A stretch of DNA of 64,000 nucleotides from Rathayibacter sp. VKM Ac-2879 (lineage in GTDB: Bacteria > Actinomycetota > Actinomycetes > Actinomycetales > Microbacteriaceae). Each line of letters begins with the position of its first letter. Positions within the stretch are counted from its first letter, which is position 1. This document shows positions 23,387 to 32,356 of the stretch, in pieces. The stretch spans positions 1 to 64,000 of the forward strand of contig NZ_JADKSO010000004.1 in the NCBI RefSeq assembly GCF_015351245.1. Direction: 5' to 3'. Under the pieces are notes generated by a model. That model had not been told where the DNA came from. It saw only the letters and a list, made by a program, of their open reading frames with translations, and made no database searches. The translations under genes were made by a program, and so were the position numbers.

Positions 23387-23473
23387 GTTCACAATTCAGG
23401 ATCGATGCAGATCTGCGGCGGGAAATCCGCGGATTTCCGTGGGAGTGAACAGGCTTCATCCTGAATTGTGAAC
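23387..23473. repeat. 87-bp inverted-repeat element, copy 1
   Basis: Terminal arms GTTCACAATTCAGGAT and ATCCTGAATTGTGAAC enclose 55 nt that contain the perfect palindrome GGAAATCCGCGGATTTCC (23421-23438). A second element of exactly 87 bp with near-identical ends lies at 56227. It fills the gap between the Nudix gene and the epimerase gene. Confidence 0.8.
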
Positions 23474-23508
23474 GGTAGAGGCACCGTTTCCTGCGGCACG
23501 ATGGGCGG

Positions 23509-24474
23509 GTGACCCTTTCCGACCCTCCCATCGTCGTTCTCGCCGGAGCCAGCGGCTTCCTCGGCACCGATCTCCGCCGACGATTCGCGGCCGACGGCTG
23601 GACCGTCCGTCGCGTCGGCCGCTCAGGCCCCGACGCGCGTTGGGGCGATACCCCCGCGATCACGCGCGCGCTCGAGGGGTCACGCCTCCTGGTCAACCTT
23701 GCCGGCAAGAGCGTCGACTGCCGGTACACGCCGGCGAACCGCGCCGAGATCCTGCGCTCGCGCGTCGAGACCACGGCCGAGCTGCACCGCGCGCTCGCCG
23801 CGGCCGTCACGCCTCCACCGGCGTGGATGAACGCGAGCACAGCCACCATCTACCGGCATGAGGAGGAGCGGGCGAACACCGAGGACGGAGTGCTCGGCGA
23901 GGGCTTCTCGGTCGACGTGGCTCGCGCATGGGAGGGAACGTTCTTCGCGGGCGAAACGCCAGGGGTGCGACGGCTCGCGCTCAGGATGGCGATCGTCCTC
24001 GGCGACGGGCCCGCGACGGGGATCCTCCTGCGCCTGGCCCGGTGGGGGCTCGGCGGCCCGCAGTACGACGGGCACTGGCCGTCGACGCGGGGGCGGCGCA
24101 AGGCGGGGGTGCATCACGAATACCGGCGCACTCACGGCCGGCAGCACTTCAGCTGGATCCACGTGGAGGACGTCTACCGGTCGATCCGGTTCCTGGAGGA
24201 GTCGCGTCTGGAGGGCCCGGTGAACCTTGCCTCGCCGAATCCGAGCGACAACGCCGAGCTGTCGCGGCTGCTACGCGCCGCCGTCGGACGGCGGTTGGGC
24301 GTTCCGGCGCCGCGCTTCGTGCTGGAGCCCGCGACCTTCCTGCTCCGCACCGAGACCGAGCTGCTTCTGAAGAGTCGCTGGGTCGTGCCGGGGCGCCTGG
24401 AGGAGGCGGGCTTCGCGTTCGCCCACCCGCGTCTCGCCGAGGCGCTCGGCGATATTGTGGGCGCGCCGCGCTGA
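23509..24474 (+). CDS. NAD-dependent epimerase/dehydratase-like protein, TIGR01777 family
   Basis: 321 aa from GTG. Nucleotide-binding GASGFLGTDL is at residues 13-22; NLAGKSVDCRY and MNASTATIYRH correspond to the atypical extended-SDR active site of this family; FSWIHVEDVYRSI is characteristic; the C-terminal DUF1731-like region has APRFVLEPATFLLRTETELLLKS (seen from APRFVLEP on). Members (YfcH/SulA-like) are of unknown reaction. CACGAT stands 6 nt before the GTG, so it may be leaderless. Confidence 0.87.
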   Translation: MTLSDPPIVVLAGASGFLGTDLRRRFAADGWTVRRVGRSGPDARWGDTPAITRALEGSRLLVNLAGKSVDCRYTPANRAEILRSRVETTAELHRALAAAVTPPPAWMNASTATIYRHEEERANTEDGVLGEGFSVDVARAWEGTFFAGETPGVRRLALRMAIVLGDGPATGILLRLARWGLGGPQYDGHWPSTRGRRKAGVHHEYRRTHGRQHFSWIHVEDVYRSIRFLEESRLEGPVNLASPNPSDNAELSRLLRAAVGRRLGVPAPRFVLEPATFLLRTETELLLKSRWVVPGRLEEAGFAFAHPRLAEALGDIVGAPR

Positions 24475-24491
24475 CGCCTCAGGAGCGCCGA

Positions 24492-25790
24492 TCAGGAGGA
24501 CGTCCGCCGTCCACGAGCGTCGTGCTCCGCCACGCGAAGCGCGATGTCGCGGCGGTAGACGCCACCGTCGAGGTGGATCAGGTCGAGCGCGCGGTAGGCC
24601 CGCTCGCGGGCCTGAGTGAAGTCGGCACCGCGGGCCACGACGTTGAGAACCCGGCCCCCCGTCGCCACGAAGCGCCCGTCGACGAGCTGGGTAGCGGCGT
24701 GGGCGAGGGTGACGCCGGGCACCTCGGCCGCCGCCTCGAGGCCCGTGAGAGCGCGACCGGTGACCGCGTTCTCGGGGTAGCCCTCGCTCGCGAGGACGAC
24801 GGTGACGGCGACCTCGTCGGTGAAGGCCGGCCACGGCACGGAGGCGAGGGATCCGGTGGCCGCGGCGAGCAGCAGCGCCGAGAGCGGCGAGGAGAGGCGC
24901 GGCAGGACGACCTGGGTCTCGGGGTCGCCGAAGCGGGCGTTGAACTCGATGACGCGCAGTCCCGCCTCCGTCACGATGAGCCCGCAGTACAGCAGCCCGA
25001 CGAACGGCGTGCGCTCGCGCTCGAGCTGGCGGATCGTGGGGATCGCGACGGTGTCGATGACCTCGTCGACGAAGGCGCGCTCGCTCGGCCAGCGTTCGGC
25101 GAGCCAGGGAAGCGGAGAGTAGGCGCCCATGCCGCCCGTGTTCGGTCCCTCGTCGCCGTCGCCGAGGCGCTTGAAGTCCTGCGCGGGGGACAGGGGGACG
25201 ACATCGTGGCCGTCCGAGAGGAGGAAGAGCGAGACCTCCTGCCCGTCGAGGAACTCCTCGATGAGGACGTCGCCCGACTGCAGCCAGAACTCGGCGTGCG
25301 CGAGGGCGGCGCTGCGCGACCCCGTCACCAGGACGCCCTTGCCCGCGGCGAGCCCGTCGGCCTTGACGACCGAGGGGAGGCCGTATTCGTCGATCACGCG
25401 CGTCGCATCGACGAGGGTGGAGACCCGGGTGGCGCGGCCGGTGGGTACGCGCGCCATGTCCATCACGCGCTTGGCGAAGGTCTTGGAGCCTTCGAGGGCG
25501 GCGGCGGCCCGGTCCGGTCCGAAGGTAGGGATGCGGCGCTGTCGGAGAGCGTCGGCGACGCCCGCGACGAGGGGTGCCTCCGGGCCGATGACGACGAGCT
25601 CGATGCCCTGCTCGACCGCGAAGTCGGTGACGAGGCGGGGGCTGTTCGTGTCGAAGTGGATGACCTCGACGTCGCGCGCGATGCCGGCGTTGCCGGGAGC
25701 GGCGATGATGTCGTGGCGCTCGTCCTCCGCGAGGAGAGCGGTGATGATGGCGTGCTCACGGGCACCCGAACCGAGGACGAGGATCTTCAC
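24492..25790 (-). CDS. purD: Phosphoribosylamine-glycine ligase
   Basis: 432 aa GAR synthetase, second step of de novo purine synthesis. LVLGSGAREHAI starts the protein; GPEAPLVAG, GPDRAAAALEGSK, VKADGLAAGKGV, GPNTGGMGAYSP and EFNARFGDPETQ are the ATP-grasp and substrate motifs in order. The GTG chosen has TATCCT 6 nt upstream and no proper Shine-Dalgarno, thus probably leaderless. It converges on the epimerase gene and is divergent from a sterol-carrier protein gene often seen with purine genes in actinobacteria. Confidence 0.95.
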   Translation of the reverse strand: MKILVLGSGAREHAIITALLAEDERHDIIAAPGNAGIARDVEVIHFDTNSPRLVTDFAVEQGIELVVIGPEAPLVAGVADALRQRRIPTFGPDRAAAALEGSKTFAKRVMDMARVPTGRATRVSTLVDATRVIDEYGLPSVVKADGLAAGKGVLVTGSRSAALAHAEFWLQSGDVLIEEFLDGQEVSLFLLSDGHDVVPLSPAQDFKRLGDGDEGPNTGGMGAYSPLPWLAERWPSERAFVDEVIDTVAIPTIRQLERERTPFVGLLYCGLIVTEAGLRVIEFNARFGDPETQVVLPRLSSPLSALLLAAATGSLASVPWPAFTDEVAVTVVLASEGYPENAVTGRALTGLEAAAEVPGVTLAHAATQLVDGRFVATGGRVLNVVARGADFTQARERAYRALDLIHLDGGVYRRDIALRVAEHDARGRRTSS

Positions 25791-25796
25791 CTTGAC

Positions 25797-25802
25797 AGGA
25801 TA
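25797..25802 (-). promoter_or_regulatory. -10 hexamer TATCCT, leaderless purD
   Basis: On the minus strand TATCCT is followed by GTCAAG and the purD GTG, a 6-nt gap. Confidence 0.5.
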
Positions 25803-25865
25803 GGCCCGGCTCGCCGCCGACCGGCTCGTGCGTCGCCCGGTCGTGGGCGGGGGGAGGATGGGGGG

Positions 25866-26228
25866 ATGGCGAAGGGACGCATCGACGAGGCGAGCGGTCA
25901 GGAGGCGGTGCGCGCGGCGCTCGCGGGGGGCGCGGATCGAGCGGTGACGGCGACGGCCGTGAGATTCCTCCTGCAGATCATCGAGACGAACGTGCCCGGC
26001 AGGAGCGTCGAGGTGCGGGTTCCTCCGTTCGGTGCGGCGCAGTGCGTCGAGGGCCCGGGGCACACGCGAGGCACTCCTCCGAACGTGGTCGAGATGGATG
26101 CGGCAACGTGGATCTCTCTCGCGACGGGGTCGTCGTCGTGGAGCGAGGGGCTCGCGAGTGGTCGTGTCCACGCGTCGGGGACACGGGCCGACCTCGGTCC
26201 TTTCCTTCCCCTTTTCCGCGTGCTCTGA
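25866..26228 (+). CDS. Sterol carrier family protein
   Basis: 120 aa, ATG with GGAGGATG upstream. The sequence (FLLQIIETNVPGRSVEVRVPP, seen as VEVRVPPFGAAQCVEGPGHTRGTPPN in part; PNVVEMDAATWISLATG; VHASGTRADLGPFLPL) has the SCP2-like pattern of the actinobacterial 'sterol carrier family protein' found near purF and purM. It presumably forms a hydrophobic binding pocket; ligand unknown. Short N-terminal helix KGRIDEASGQEAVRAAL precedes the fold. Confidence 0.8.
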   Translation: MAKGRIDEASGQEAVRAALAGGADRAVTATAVRFLLQIIETNVPGRSVEVRVPPFGAAQCVEGPGHTRGTPPNVVEMDAATWISLATGSSSWSEGLASGRVHASGTRADLGPFLPLFRVL

Positions 26229-26281
26229 GGGCGAGCCCGGGCGCCTCCGCGAACGTCTGGATGCTGGCTGAGTGTGGGCGA

Positions 26282-26298
26282 GTTAACTTCTCGTAAAC
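26282..26298 (+). promoter_or_regulatory. PHO-box-like direct repeat before 5'-nucleotidase gene
   Basis: GTTAAC-N5-GTAAAC are direct repeats with 11-bp period, the spacing of actinobacterial PhoP/RegX3 boxes. It is about 95 nt upstream of the secreted 5'-nucleotidase start, a gene type often induced by phosphate starvation. Confidence 0.4.
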
Positions 26299-26391
26299 GG
26301 TCCGGCTGGGGCCCTCGTACGACATTGACCTCCGGGATGCCGTCGGGTTGTCTGGGAATATCCCCCTCACGCGGCCAGGAGATTCCTCCGG

Positions 26392-28683
26392 ATGCCGCTC
26401 GATGCTTGGAGCCTCCACACGATGCGCAGCACCTCCTCAGGCCGACACGGCCTCTCTCGAATCCTCTCCGTGACAGCGGTCGGCGCGATCGCCGGCGCAG
26501 CGCTGCTCGGCGCGGCTCCCGCGGTGGCGGCCGACGAGAAGGTCATCGACGTCTACACGATGAACGACTTCCACGGGCGTCTCGAGGCAACCGCCGGCTC
26601 GTCCGTCTCGCAGAGCACCGCCGGCGCCGCCTCCATCGCCTCGGCCTTCTCGACCTTCACGGCGCAGAACCCGGAGTCGATCCTGGTCTCGGCGGGGGAC
26701 AACGTCGGCGCGTCGACCTTCACCTCGCTCGTGCAGAACGACGAGCCGACGATCGACGCCCTCAACGAGATCGGTCTCAGCGCGAGCGCGGTCGGCAACC
26801 ACGAGCTCGACAAGGGCCGCGACGACCTCGACGACCGGATCGTGCCGCGCTCCGACTACGAGTACATCTCCTCCAATCTCCTCGAGAAGGACACGCACGA
26901 GCACGCGTACGCCCCGTCCTATGTGCGGGACTTCGACGGCGTGAAGGTCGGTTTCGTCGGCGCGACCACCGAGGACCTCCCGTACCTGGTGAGCCCCGAC
27001 GGCATCGCGACCCTCGACGTCGCGCCGATCGTCGAGTCGGTCAACGAGGAGACGGCCCGTCTGCACGACGGGATCGACCAGAGCGACGATGCCGCGGTGC
27101 CGCAGAAGCAGAAGAACCTCGAGGCCGATGTCGTCATCGTCGTGATGCACGAGGGCGCCGCGTCTCCCGACGTCGACTTCACGGATCCCGCGTCGGTGTT
27201 CGGAAAGATCGTCGACGGAGTGGGTGCGAACGTCGACGCCATCGTCTCGGGTCACACCCATCAGGCGTACGACAAGGAGGTGACCGTCGGCGGGAACACG
27301 CTGCCCGTCCTCCAGACCGGCAGCTACGGCACCTACCTCGGCCACCTCCAGCTGAGCGTGGACCCCGCCACCAAGTCGCTCGCCTCGATCACCTCGAACC
27401 TGGTCGACCTTCTCCAGCCCGTCTCGGTCACCGACCCCAAGACGGGAGTCGTCTCGACCGTCTACTCGCCGATCTACGCGGCCGACTCGACCCCCGAGGG
27501 CCAGAAGGTGGCCGCCCTCGTGCAGAAGGCGGTCGACATCGCGAACGTCAAGGGCGCCGTCTCGATCGGCTCCATCACCGCCGACGTGCGTCGCGGAGTC
27601 CAGTCGAACGGCAGCGAGAACCGGGGCGCTGAGTCGACGATCGGCAATCTCGTCGCCGACGCGCAGCTGTGGGCGACGCAGGCCGACCTGGGCACGCAGA
27701 TCGCCTTCATGAACCCCGGCGGAATCAGGCAGGACCTGAGCTACGTCTCCTCTGGCGAGGGCGACCCCGACGGCAACGTGACCTACAAGGAGGCGGCGAT
27801 CGTCCAGCCGTTCGCCAACACCCTCGTCACTGAGACGCTGACCGGTGCGCAGATCAAGGCCGTGCTCGAGCAGCAGTGGCAGCCGGGCAAGTCGCGCCCG
27901 GAGCTGCACCTGGGCATCTCGGCTGACCTCTCGTACACCTATGACCCGACCGCGGAGGTGGGCGCGCACATCACGGGCGTCTTCTTCAAGGGGGAGCGGA
28001 TCACCGACGAGCAGAGCTTCAAGGTCGTCACCAACTCGTTCCTCGGTGCGGGAGGCGACAACTTCACCGCGCTCGGGACGGGCACAGACAAGGCCGATTC
28101 CGGCCGCGTCGACCTCACCGCCTTCACGGAGTACATGGCCGCGTTCTCGCCGGTGACGCCCGATCCCGCCTCCCGCTCCATCGGCATCGTCGACACGAGT
28201 GTCGAGGGCTCGGACACCCTCTCGTACGAGCTGTCCTCGCTCGACGTCAACAACTCGGCGGTGCGGGACGACGAGGTGCAGGTGTTCGTCGACGGTCAGC
28301 GGGTCGCGAGCGCGCCCATCGATCACGGCATCGTGGACACGACGGATGAGCAGGGCCGTGCCTCGGTGAGCTTCTCCGTGGCCGGGGTGGCGCCGGGTGA
28401 GCACGAGCTCTCCTTCGTGCTGCCGACGACCAAGGTCTCGGTCCTCTCGACCCTCACGGTGGCCGCCGGACCGACTCCGACTCCGACTCCGACGGAGACC
28501 GTGATCCCGACGACCCCGTCGACGCAGCCCCCTGTGCTCCCGGGTGTGTCCGGCGGTCACACCGCGCAGCTCGCCTCGACCGGGGTGGACGCCACGCCCG
28601 CGCTCGTCGCCGGCATCGCCGCGCTCCTGCTCGGAGTCGGCATGACGGTCGCGCGAGTGCGTCGTCGGGCCGCATCGAAGTAG
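26392..28683 (+). CDS. Cell-wall-anchored 5'-nucleotidase / UDP-sugar hydrolase-like phosphoesterase
   Basis: 763 aa; an alternative start at 26422 gives the signal peptide MRSTSSGRHGLSRIL directly, cleaved near AVAAD. Metallophosphatase domain about 50-360: NDFHGRLE, SAGDNVGAS, GNHELDKG, VMHEGA, SGHTHQ. C-terminal nucleotidase domain about 400-610: GNLVADA, MNPGGIR, GAGGDNFTALG. An Ig-like region, a Pro/Thr-rich spacer, and then QLASTG, a hydrophobic helix and RVRRRAASK form an LAxTG sortase E-type sorting signal. It probably dephosphorylates external nucleotides for phosphate and nucleoside uptake. A PHO-box-like site lies upstream. Confidence 0.93.
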   Translation: MPLDAWSLHTMRSTSSGRHGLSRILSVTAVGAIAGAALLGAAPAVAADEKVIDVYTMNDFHGRLEATAGSSVSQSTAGAASIASAFSTFTAQNPESILVSAGDNVGASTFTSLVQNDEPTIDALNEIGLSASAVGNHELDKGRDDLDDRIVPRSDYEYISSNLLEKDTHEHAYAPSYVRDFDGVKVGFVGATTEDLPYLVSPDGIATLDVAPIVESVNEETARLHDGIDQSDDAAVPQKQKNLEADVVIVVMHEGAASPDVDFTDPASVFGKIVDGVGANVDAIVSGHTHQAYDKEVTVGGNTLPVLQTGSYGTYLGHLQLSVDPATKSLASITSNLVDLLQPVSVTDPKTGVVSTVYSPIYAADSTPEGQKVAALVQKAVDIANVKGAVSIGSITADVRRGVQSNGSENRGAESTIGNLVADAQLWATQADLGTQIAFMNPGGIRQDLSYVSSGEGDPDGNVTYKEAAIVQPFANTLVTETLTGAQIKAVLEQQWQPGKSRPELHLGISADLSYTYDPTAEVGAHITGVFFKGERITDEQSFKVVTNSFLGAGGDNFTALGTGTDKADSGRVDLTAFTEYMAAFSPVTPDPASRSIGIVDTSVEGSDTLSYELSSLDVNNSAVRDDEVQVFVDGQRVASAPIDHGIVDTTDEQGRASVSFSVAGVAPGEHELSFVLPTTKVSVLSTLTVAAGPTPTPTPTETVIPTTPSTQPPVLPGVSGGHTAQLASTGVDATPALVAGIAALLLGVGMTVARVRRRAASK

Positions 28684-28697
28684 GCGACTCGTCGCAG

Positions 28698-28723
28698 GGG
28701 CCCTCGACTCCGGTCGGGGGCCC
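28698..28723 (+). terminator. Terminator after 5'-nucleotidase gene
   Basis: GGGCCC-T-CGAC / GTCG-G-GGGCCC pair around a 4-nt loop, 14 nt after the stop codon. Confidence 0.65.
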
Positions 28724-28779
28724 TTCGGCGTTCCTCGTGCGCGCGGGCGCGGAACGATTCCCTCCGTGAACGCGAGAAC

Positions 28780-28807
28780 GCCGTCTCCCCGAAGGCGGGG
28801 GGACGGC
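28780..28807. terminator. Second hairpin between convergent genes
   Basis: GCCGTC-T-CCCC pairs with GGGG-GACGGC around a GAAGG loop; it can serve the short minus-strand gene ending at 28828. Confidence 0.55.
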
Positions 28808-28827
28808 GCGGGCGCGGGAGGGCCGGC

Positions 28828-28938
28828 TCAGTGCTGGGCGGGAACCTGGCGGTAGCCGTCGCGGCGGGCGATCAGCACCGTCGACACCGTGCCCCACGCG
28901 GCGATCCCACCGAGGACGACGAGGATTGCGATGCTCAT
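28828..28938 (-). CDS. 36-aa single-pass membrane miniprotein
   Basis: Reads MSIAILVVLGGIAAWGTVST, then VLIARRDGYRQVPAQH: one hydrophobic helix followed by RR and a short polar tail, so N-out/C-in by the positive-inside rule. GAAAGG lies 10 nt before the ATG. It has a hairpin after its stop and is divergent from the LysR gene at 29068, which may regulate it. Function unknown. Confidence 0.6.
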   Translation of the reverse strand: MSIAILVVLGGIAAWGTVSTVLIARRDGYRQVPAQH

Positions 28939-29055
28939 GAGTGTTCTGCCTTTCGTTGTGGCGGGGTTCGATTCCTCCGCCGTGATACTGGGTACAACGT
29001 CTACTCTGAGGCGGTCTGTTCCTTAGGACAATCGAACTGTTCTTGCCCTGACGTG

Positions 29056-29061
29056 TAGTTT
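29056..29061 (+). promoter_or_regulatory. -10 hexamer TAGTTT, leaderless lysR-type gene
   Basis: TAGTTT is followed by TCCTTC and the ATG at 29068. The divergent gap upstream is AT-richer than its surroundings (TTCCTTAGGACAATCG). Confidence 0.5.
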
Positions 29062-29067
29062 TCCTTC

Positions 29068-29970
29068 ATGGATGTCCGTCGGCTCGAACTGCTCAGAGAA
29101 CTCTCCATGCGCCGCTCGATCACGGCGGTGGCGGAGGCCACGCACCGCACCGCCTCCGCGGTCTCGCAGCAGCTCAAGGTGCTCGAGCGGGAGGCGGGGG
29201 TGCCGCTCATCGAGCGCTCCGGCCGCGGGGTCGTCCTCACCGCTGCGGGGCGTGAGCTTGCGCGCAGCGCCACGGAGATCGCCATCGCTCTCGAGCGCGC
29301 CGACGCCGTGTGGCAGACCTTCAAGAACAACCCGATCGGTGAGGTGACGATCGCGACGTTCCCGACCGCGGGCCAGATGCTCCTCCCGAACGCCCTCGTC
29401 GCACTGCGGAGCGTCGAGGGGCTCGTGGTGCAGTGCGAGGACGCCGATCCGGGCACGGACGAGTTCGCCGATCTCACGGCCGACTTCGACATCGTCCTGG
29501 CGCACTCGCCCACCGGTCGCAGTGCGTGGGCCGGGCGCGGGCTCGCCATGGCCGAGCTGATGGTCGAGCCGCTCGACATCGGTCTCCCGGTCGGGCACCG
29601 ACTCGCTCAGCGCTCGACGGTGTCGGCGGCCGACCTCGTGGGCGAGACCTGGATCGGCGTGCCCGACGGCTTTCCCTTCGAGCGCATCATGCAAGAGATC
29701 GAGACCGCCTCGGGCGAGGCAGTGCGCGTCGAGCAGCGCTTCGCCTCCACTCGCGTGACGGAGGCGTTCGTCGCGGCCGGTCTCGGCATCGCGGTGCTTC
29801 CGCGCTACACGGCGGGAGGCGCGGGGGTCGTGGTCAAGCCGCTCCGGGGTGTGCACTCGGTGCGGCACATCGTCGCGTTGATGCGGCCCGACCGAGCCGA
29901 GCGTCTCTCCGTGCGCACCGTGGTGCGCGAGCTGCGGGCGGAGGCGGGGCGCCTGGTCCACGCGGCCTGA
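29068..29970 (+). CDS. LysR family transcriptional regulator
   Basis: 300 aa. HTH at residues 15-55 (RSITAVAEATHRTASAVSQQ, LKVLEREAGVPLIER), followed by a LysR substrate-binding domain (EVTIATFPTAGQMLLP... VAAGLGIAVLPRYTAGG). Effector unknown. Of the adjacent genes, the divergent 36-aa membrane protein is the natural target; the next gene downstream at 30012 is 42 nt away on the same strand. Confidence 0.9.
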   Translation: MDVRRLELLRELSMRRSITAVAEATHRTASAVSQQLKVLEREAGVPLIERSGRGVVLTAAGRELARSATEIAIALERADAVWQTFKNNPIGEVTIATFPTAGQMLLPNALVALRSVEGLVVQCEDADPGTDEFADLTADFDIVLAHSPTGRSAWAGRGLAMAELMVEPLDIGLPVGHRLAQRSTVSAADLVGETWIGVPDGFPFERIMQEIETASGEAVRVEQRFASTRVTEAFVAAGLGIAVLPRYTAGGAGVVVKPLRGVHSVRHIVALMRPDRAERLSVRTVVRELRAEAGRLVHAA

Positions 29971-30011
29971 GGAGGTTCGTGGACGTCCTCAGGGCGAGGG
30001 AGAATGAAGGC

Positions 30012-30416
30012 ATGACCGATCCGCTCGACTCTTCGCCGCGCTCCGAGGTCACCCGCGAGGAGGTCGACGTGCGTCGATCCCCTCGGGTGTGGCGGATCCT
30101 GGCCCTCGGCGCGGGCGTCGGCGCGATCGCCGCCTTCGTGCTGACCTTCGCGCTGCCCGAGACGGAGGGATTCTCGCGCGGGCAGGTCTTCGGCTTCAAT
30201 CTGCTGCTGTTCGTGACCCTCTTCGGAGCCCTCGCGGCGCTCGTCGTCGTGGTGCTCGATCGCCTCGTCGGTCGGCGGGTCGTGCGGGTGACCGCCGAGC
30301 GGGTCGTCGAGCATGAGCCGCTCGCGGAGGACGAGGCCGAGTCGCTCGCGGGCGAAGACCCGCCCGGTGACCCCGCGGCTGACCCCGAGGAGCCGTCTGG
30401 CTTCGTCGGCCGCTGA
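30012..30416 (+). CDS. Two-helix membrane protein
   Basis: 134 aa. Polar N-terminal 25 residues with RSPRVWRI, helix 1 (LALGAGVGAIAAFVLTFAL), a short loop ETEGFSRGQVFG, helix 2 (LLLFVTLFGALAALVVVVL), then RLVGRRVVRV and a 40-residue acidic tail. GAGAAT is 6 nt before the ATG, compatible with a leaderless start. Similar proteins near purF in related genomes have been labelled potassium-transport related, but nothing in the sequence supports transport. Confidence 0.7.
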   Translation: MTDPLDSSPRSEVTREEVDVRRSPRVWRILALGAGVGAIAAFVLTFALPETEGFSRGQVFGFNLLLFVTLFGALAALVVVVLDRLVGRRVVRVTAERVVEHEPLAEDEAESLAGEDPPGDPAADPEEPSGFVGR

Positions 30417-30432
30417 CCGCGCGGACGCTGCC

Positions 30433-30567
30433 TCAGTGGCGACGGCCGCGCGCCGGTCGACGATTCGTGGTGGTCCCCCGCTCGGCGGTGGCGCGCTTCG
30501 TCTTCCGTGACGTCGAGATCCGCTTCGCGATGAACGTGAGCAGGAAAGGCAGGATGCGGTAGATCAC
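30433..30567 (-). CDS. 44-aa basic membrane-anchored miniprotein
   Basis: MIYRILPFLLTFIAKRISTS followed by a strongly basic tail (RKTKRATAERG, NRRPARGRRH). The GTG start has GAGGAG 6 nt upstream, better than many genes here, which is why I call it real. It converges on the 30012 gene with 16 nt between stops. Function unknown. Confidence 0.55.
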   Translation of the reverse strand: MIYRILPFLLTFIAKRISTSRKTKRATAERGTTTNRRPARGRRH

Positions 30568-30716
30568 GGGAGTCTCCTCGTCGGGTACGCCTGGCGTGCG
30601 CACTCGTCGATCCTGGAGGCGTCGCTCGGTCTCCGGCACCCGTTGCGTCGCGCGGCCGGCTGTGCAGGGTCGCGACAGACCCACGCGCCGTGTCCTCCCG
30701 AGGAGGGTCGCGGCCG

Positions 30717-32174
30717 TCAGCTGAGCTGTGTGCGCTCCACCCAGTCCAGGTACTCCGGGGTGACCGTGCCGGTGACGTACTCGCCCGTGAAGCAGCTCAT
30801 CTCGAGGTCCGTGACCTCGGAGCCCTCGAGGATCGCCGCCTTCATGTCGGCGACCTCCTGATAGATCAGGTAGTCGGCACCGATCGCCGCCGAGATCTCG
30901 GGGATGCGCCGATTGTGGGCGACAAGCTCTTGCCGGGAGGGCATGTTGATGCCGTAGACGTGCGGGTAGCGCACGGGCGGGGCGGCGGAGGCGAACGTCA
31001 CCGTGTTCGCGCCGGCCGCCCGGGCCATGTCCACGATCTCCTTCGAGGTCGTGCCGCGCACTATCGAGTCGTCGACGATCAGCACGTTCTTGCCCTTGAA
31101 CTCGCTCGACATCGCGTTCAGCTTCTGTCGCACCGACTTCTTGCGCACCGCCTGGCCCGGCATGATGAAGGTCCGGCCGACGTAGCGGTTCTTGTAGAAG
31201 CCTTCGCGGTACTCGATCCCGAGCTTCTGCGCCACCTGCATGGCCGCGGGGCGTGAGGAGTCGGGGATCGGCATGACCACGTCGATCGCGCCTCCTGGGG
31301 TGTACTGCGCGATGGTGTCGGCGAGGCGGTCGCCGAGGCGGAGCCGAGCCTCGTACACCGAGATGCCCGACATCACGGAGTCCGGTCGCGCGAGGTAGAC
31401 GTACTCGAACGAGCACGGGATGAGACGCGGGTCCTTCGCGCACTGGCGGCTGGCCATCTGCCCGTCGGGCGTGATGAAGACCGCTTCGCCCGGAGCCACA
31501 TCGCGCACGATCTCGAAGCCCTGCGCCTCGAGCACGAGCGACTCGGAGGCGACCACCCAGTCGTCAGGTCCGTTCACGGTGTAGCGGCGGCCGACGATGA
31601 GCGGGCGGATGCCGAAAGGGTCGCGGAAGGCGAGCAGGCCGACTCCCGCGATGAGCGCGATCGTCGCGTAGGAGCCCTCGACGCGCTCGTGCACGCGCGC
31701 GACCGCGTCGAACACCTCGTCGGCGTCGAGGTCGCGGCCCGACATCGACGCCTGGAGCTCGTTGGCGAGGACGTTGACCAGCAGCTCCGTGTCGGAGGTG
31801 GTGTTGAGGTGGCGGCGGTCGACGCGGAAGAGCTCTTCGGTGAGCTCGCGCGTGTTCGTCAGGTTGCCGTTGTGGACGAGGATGATGCCGTATGGCGCGT
31901 TCACGTAGAACGGCTGCGCCTCCTCCTCGCGCTCGGCGTTGCCCTTCGTGGCATACCGGACGTGGCCGAGGCCCATCGTGCCCAGCAGCGAGCGCATGTC
32001 GCGGGTGCGGAACGCCTCCCGGACCTGGCCGGCCGCCTTCTTGATGTGCAGCGTGCTGCCGTCGGCGGTCGCGATGCCCGTCGAGTCCTGGCCGCGGTGC
32101 TGCAGGAGGGAGAGGCTGTCGTAGATGGACTGGTTGACGGGTCCAGAGGAGACGATTCCAACGATTCCGCACAT
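30717..32174 (-). CDS. purF: Amidophosphoribosyltransferase
   Basis: 485 aa, first committed step of purine synthesis (PRPP + glutamine to phosphoribosylamine). The ATG at 32174 puts the N-terminal nucleophile Cys2 in MCGIVGIV; longer in-frame starts would bury it. LLQHRGQDSTGIA, HVRYATKG, NGNLTN and FRDPFGIRPL belong to the class II glutaminase domain, and VLIVDDSIVRGTTSKEIV is the PRPP site. GGGAG precedes the start. No propeptide residues separate Met and Cys. Divergent from a serine hydrolase gene. Confidence 0.96.
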   Translation of the reverse strand: MCGIVGIVSSGPVNQSIYDSLSLLQHRGQDSTGIATADGSTLHIKKAAGQVREAFRTRDMRSLLGTMGLGHVRYATKGNAEREEEAQPFYVNAPYGIILVHNGNLTNTRELTEELFRVDRRHLNTTSDTELLVNVLANELQASMSGRDLDADEVFDAVARVHERVEGSYATIALIAGVGLLAFRDPFGIRPLIVGRRYTVNGPDDWVVASESLVLEAQGFEIVRDVAPGEAVFITPDGQMASRQCAKDPRLIPCSFEYVYLARPDSVMSGISVYEARLRLGDRLADTIAQYTPGGAIDVVMPIPDSSRPAAMQVAQKLGIEYREGFYKNRYVGRTFIMPGQAVRKKSVRQKLNAMSSEFKGKNVLIVDDSIVRGTTSKEIVDMARAAGANTVTFASAAPPVRYPHVYGINMPSRQELVAHNRRIPEISAAIGADYLIYQEVADMKAAILEGSEVTDLEMSCFTGEYVTGTVTPEYLDWVERTQLS

Positions 32175-32356
32175 GCCGGAGGGGCTCCCAAGGGGATAGC
32201 AGGGGGGATGACGGTCCATCCTGACACGCTCGGGACGCATCCCCTAATGGCCGCCCCGGGCGGATTCGCCCGTGCGGCACAGCGCCGAGCCGCGCCGGTC
32301 GGCGGAATCGCCGGAGCCGACTCGGAGCCGGATGGCTCGGCTGCGAGACTGCTCGG

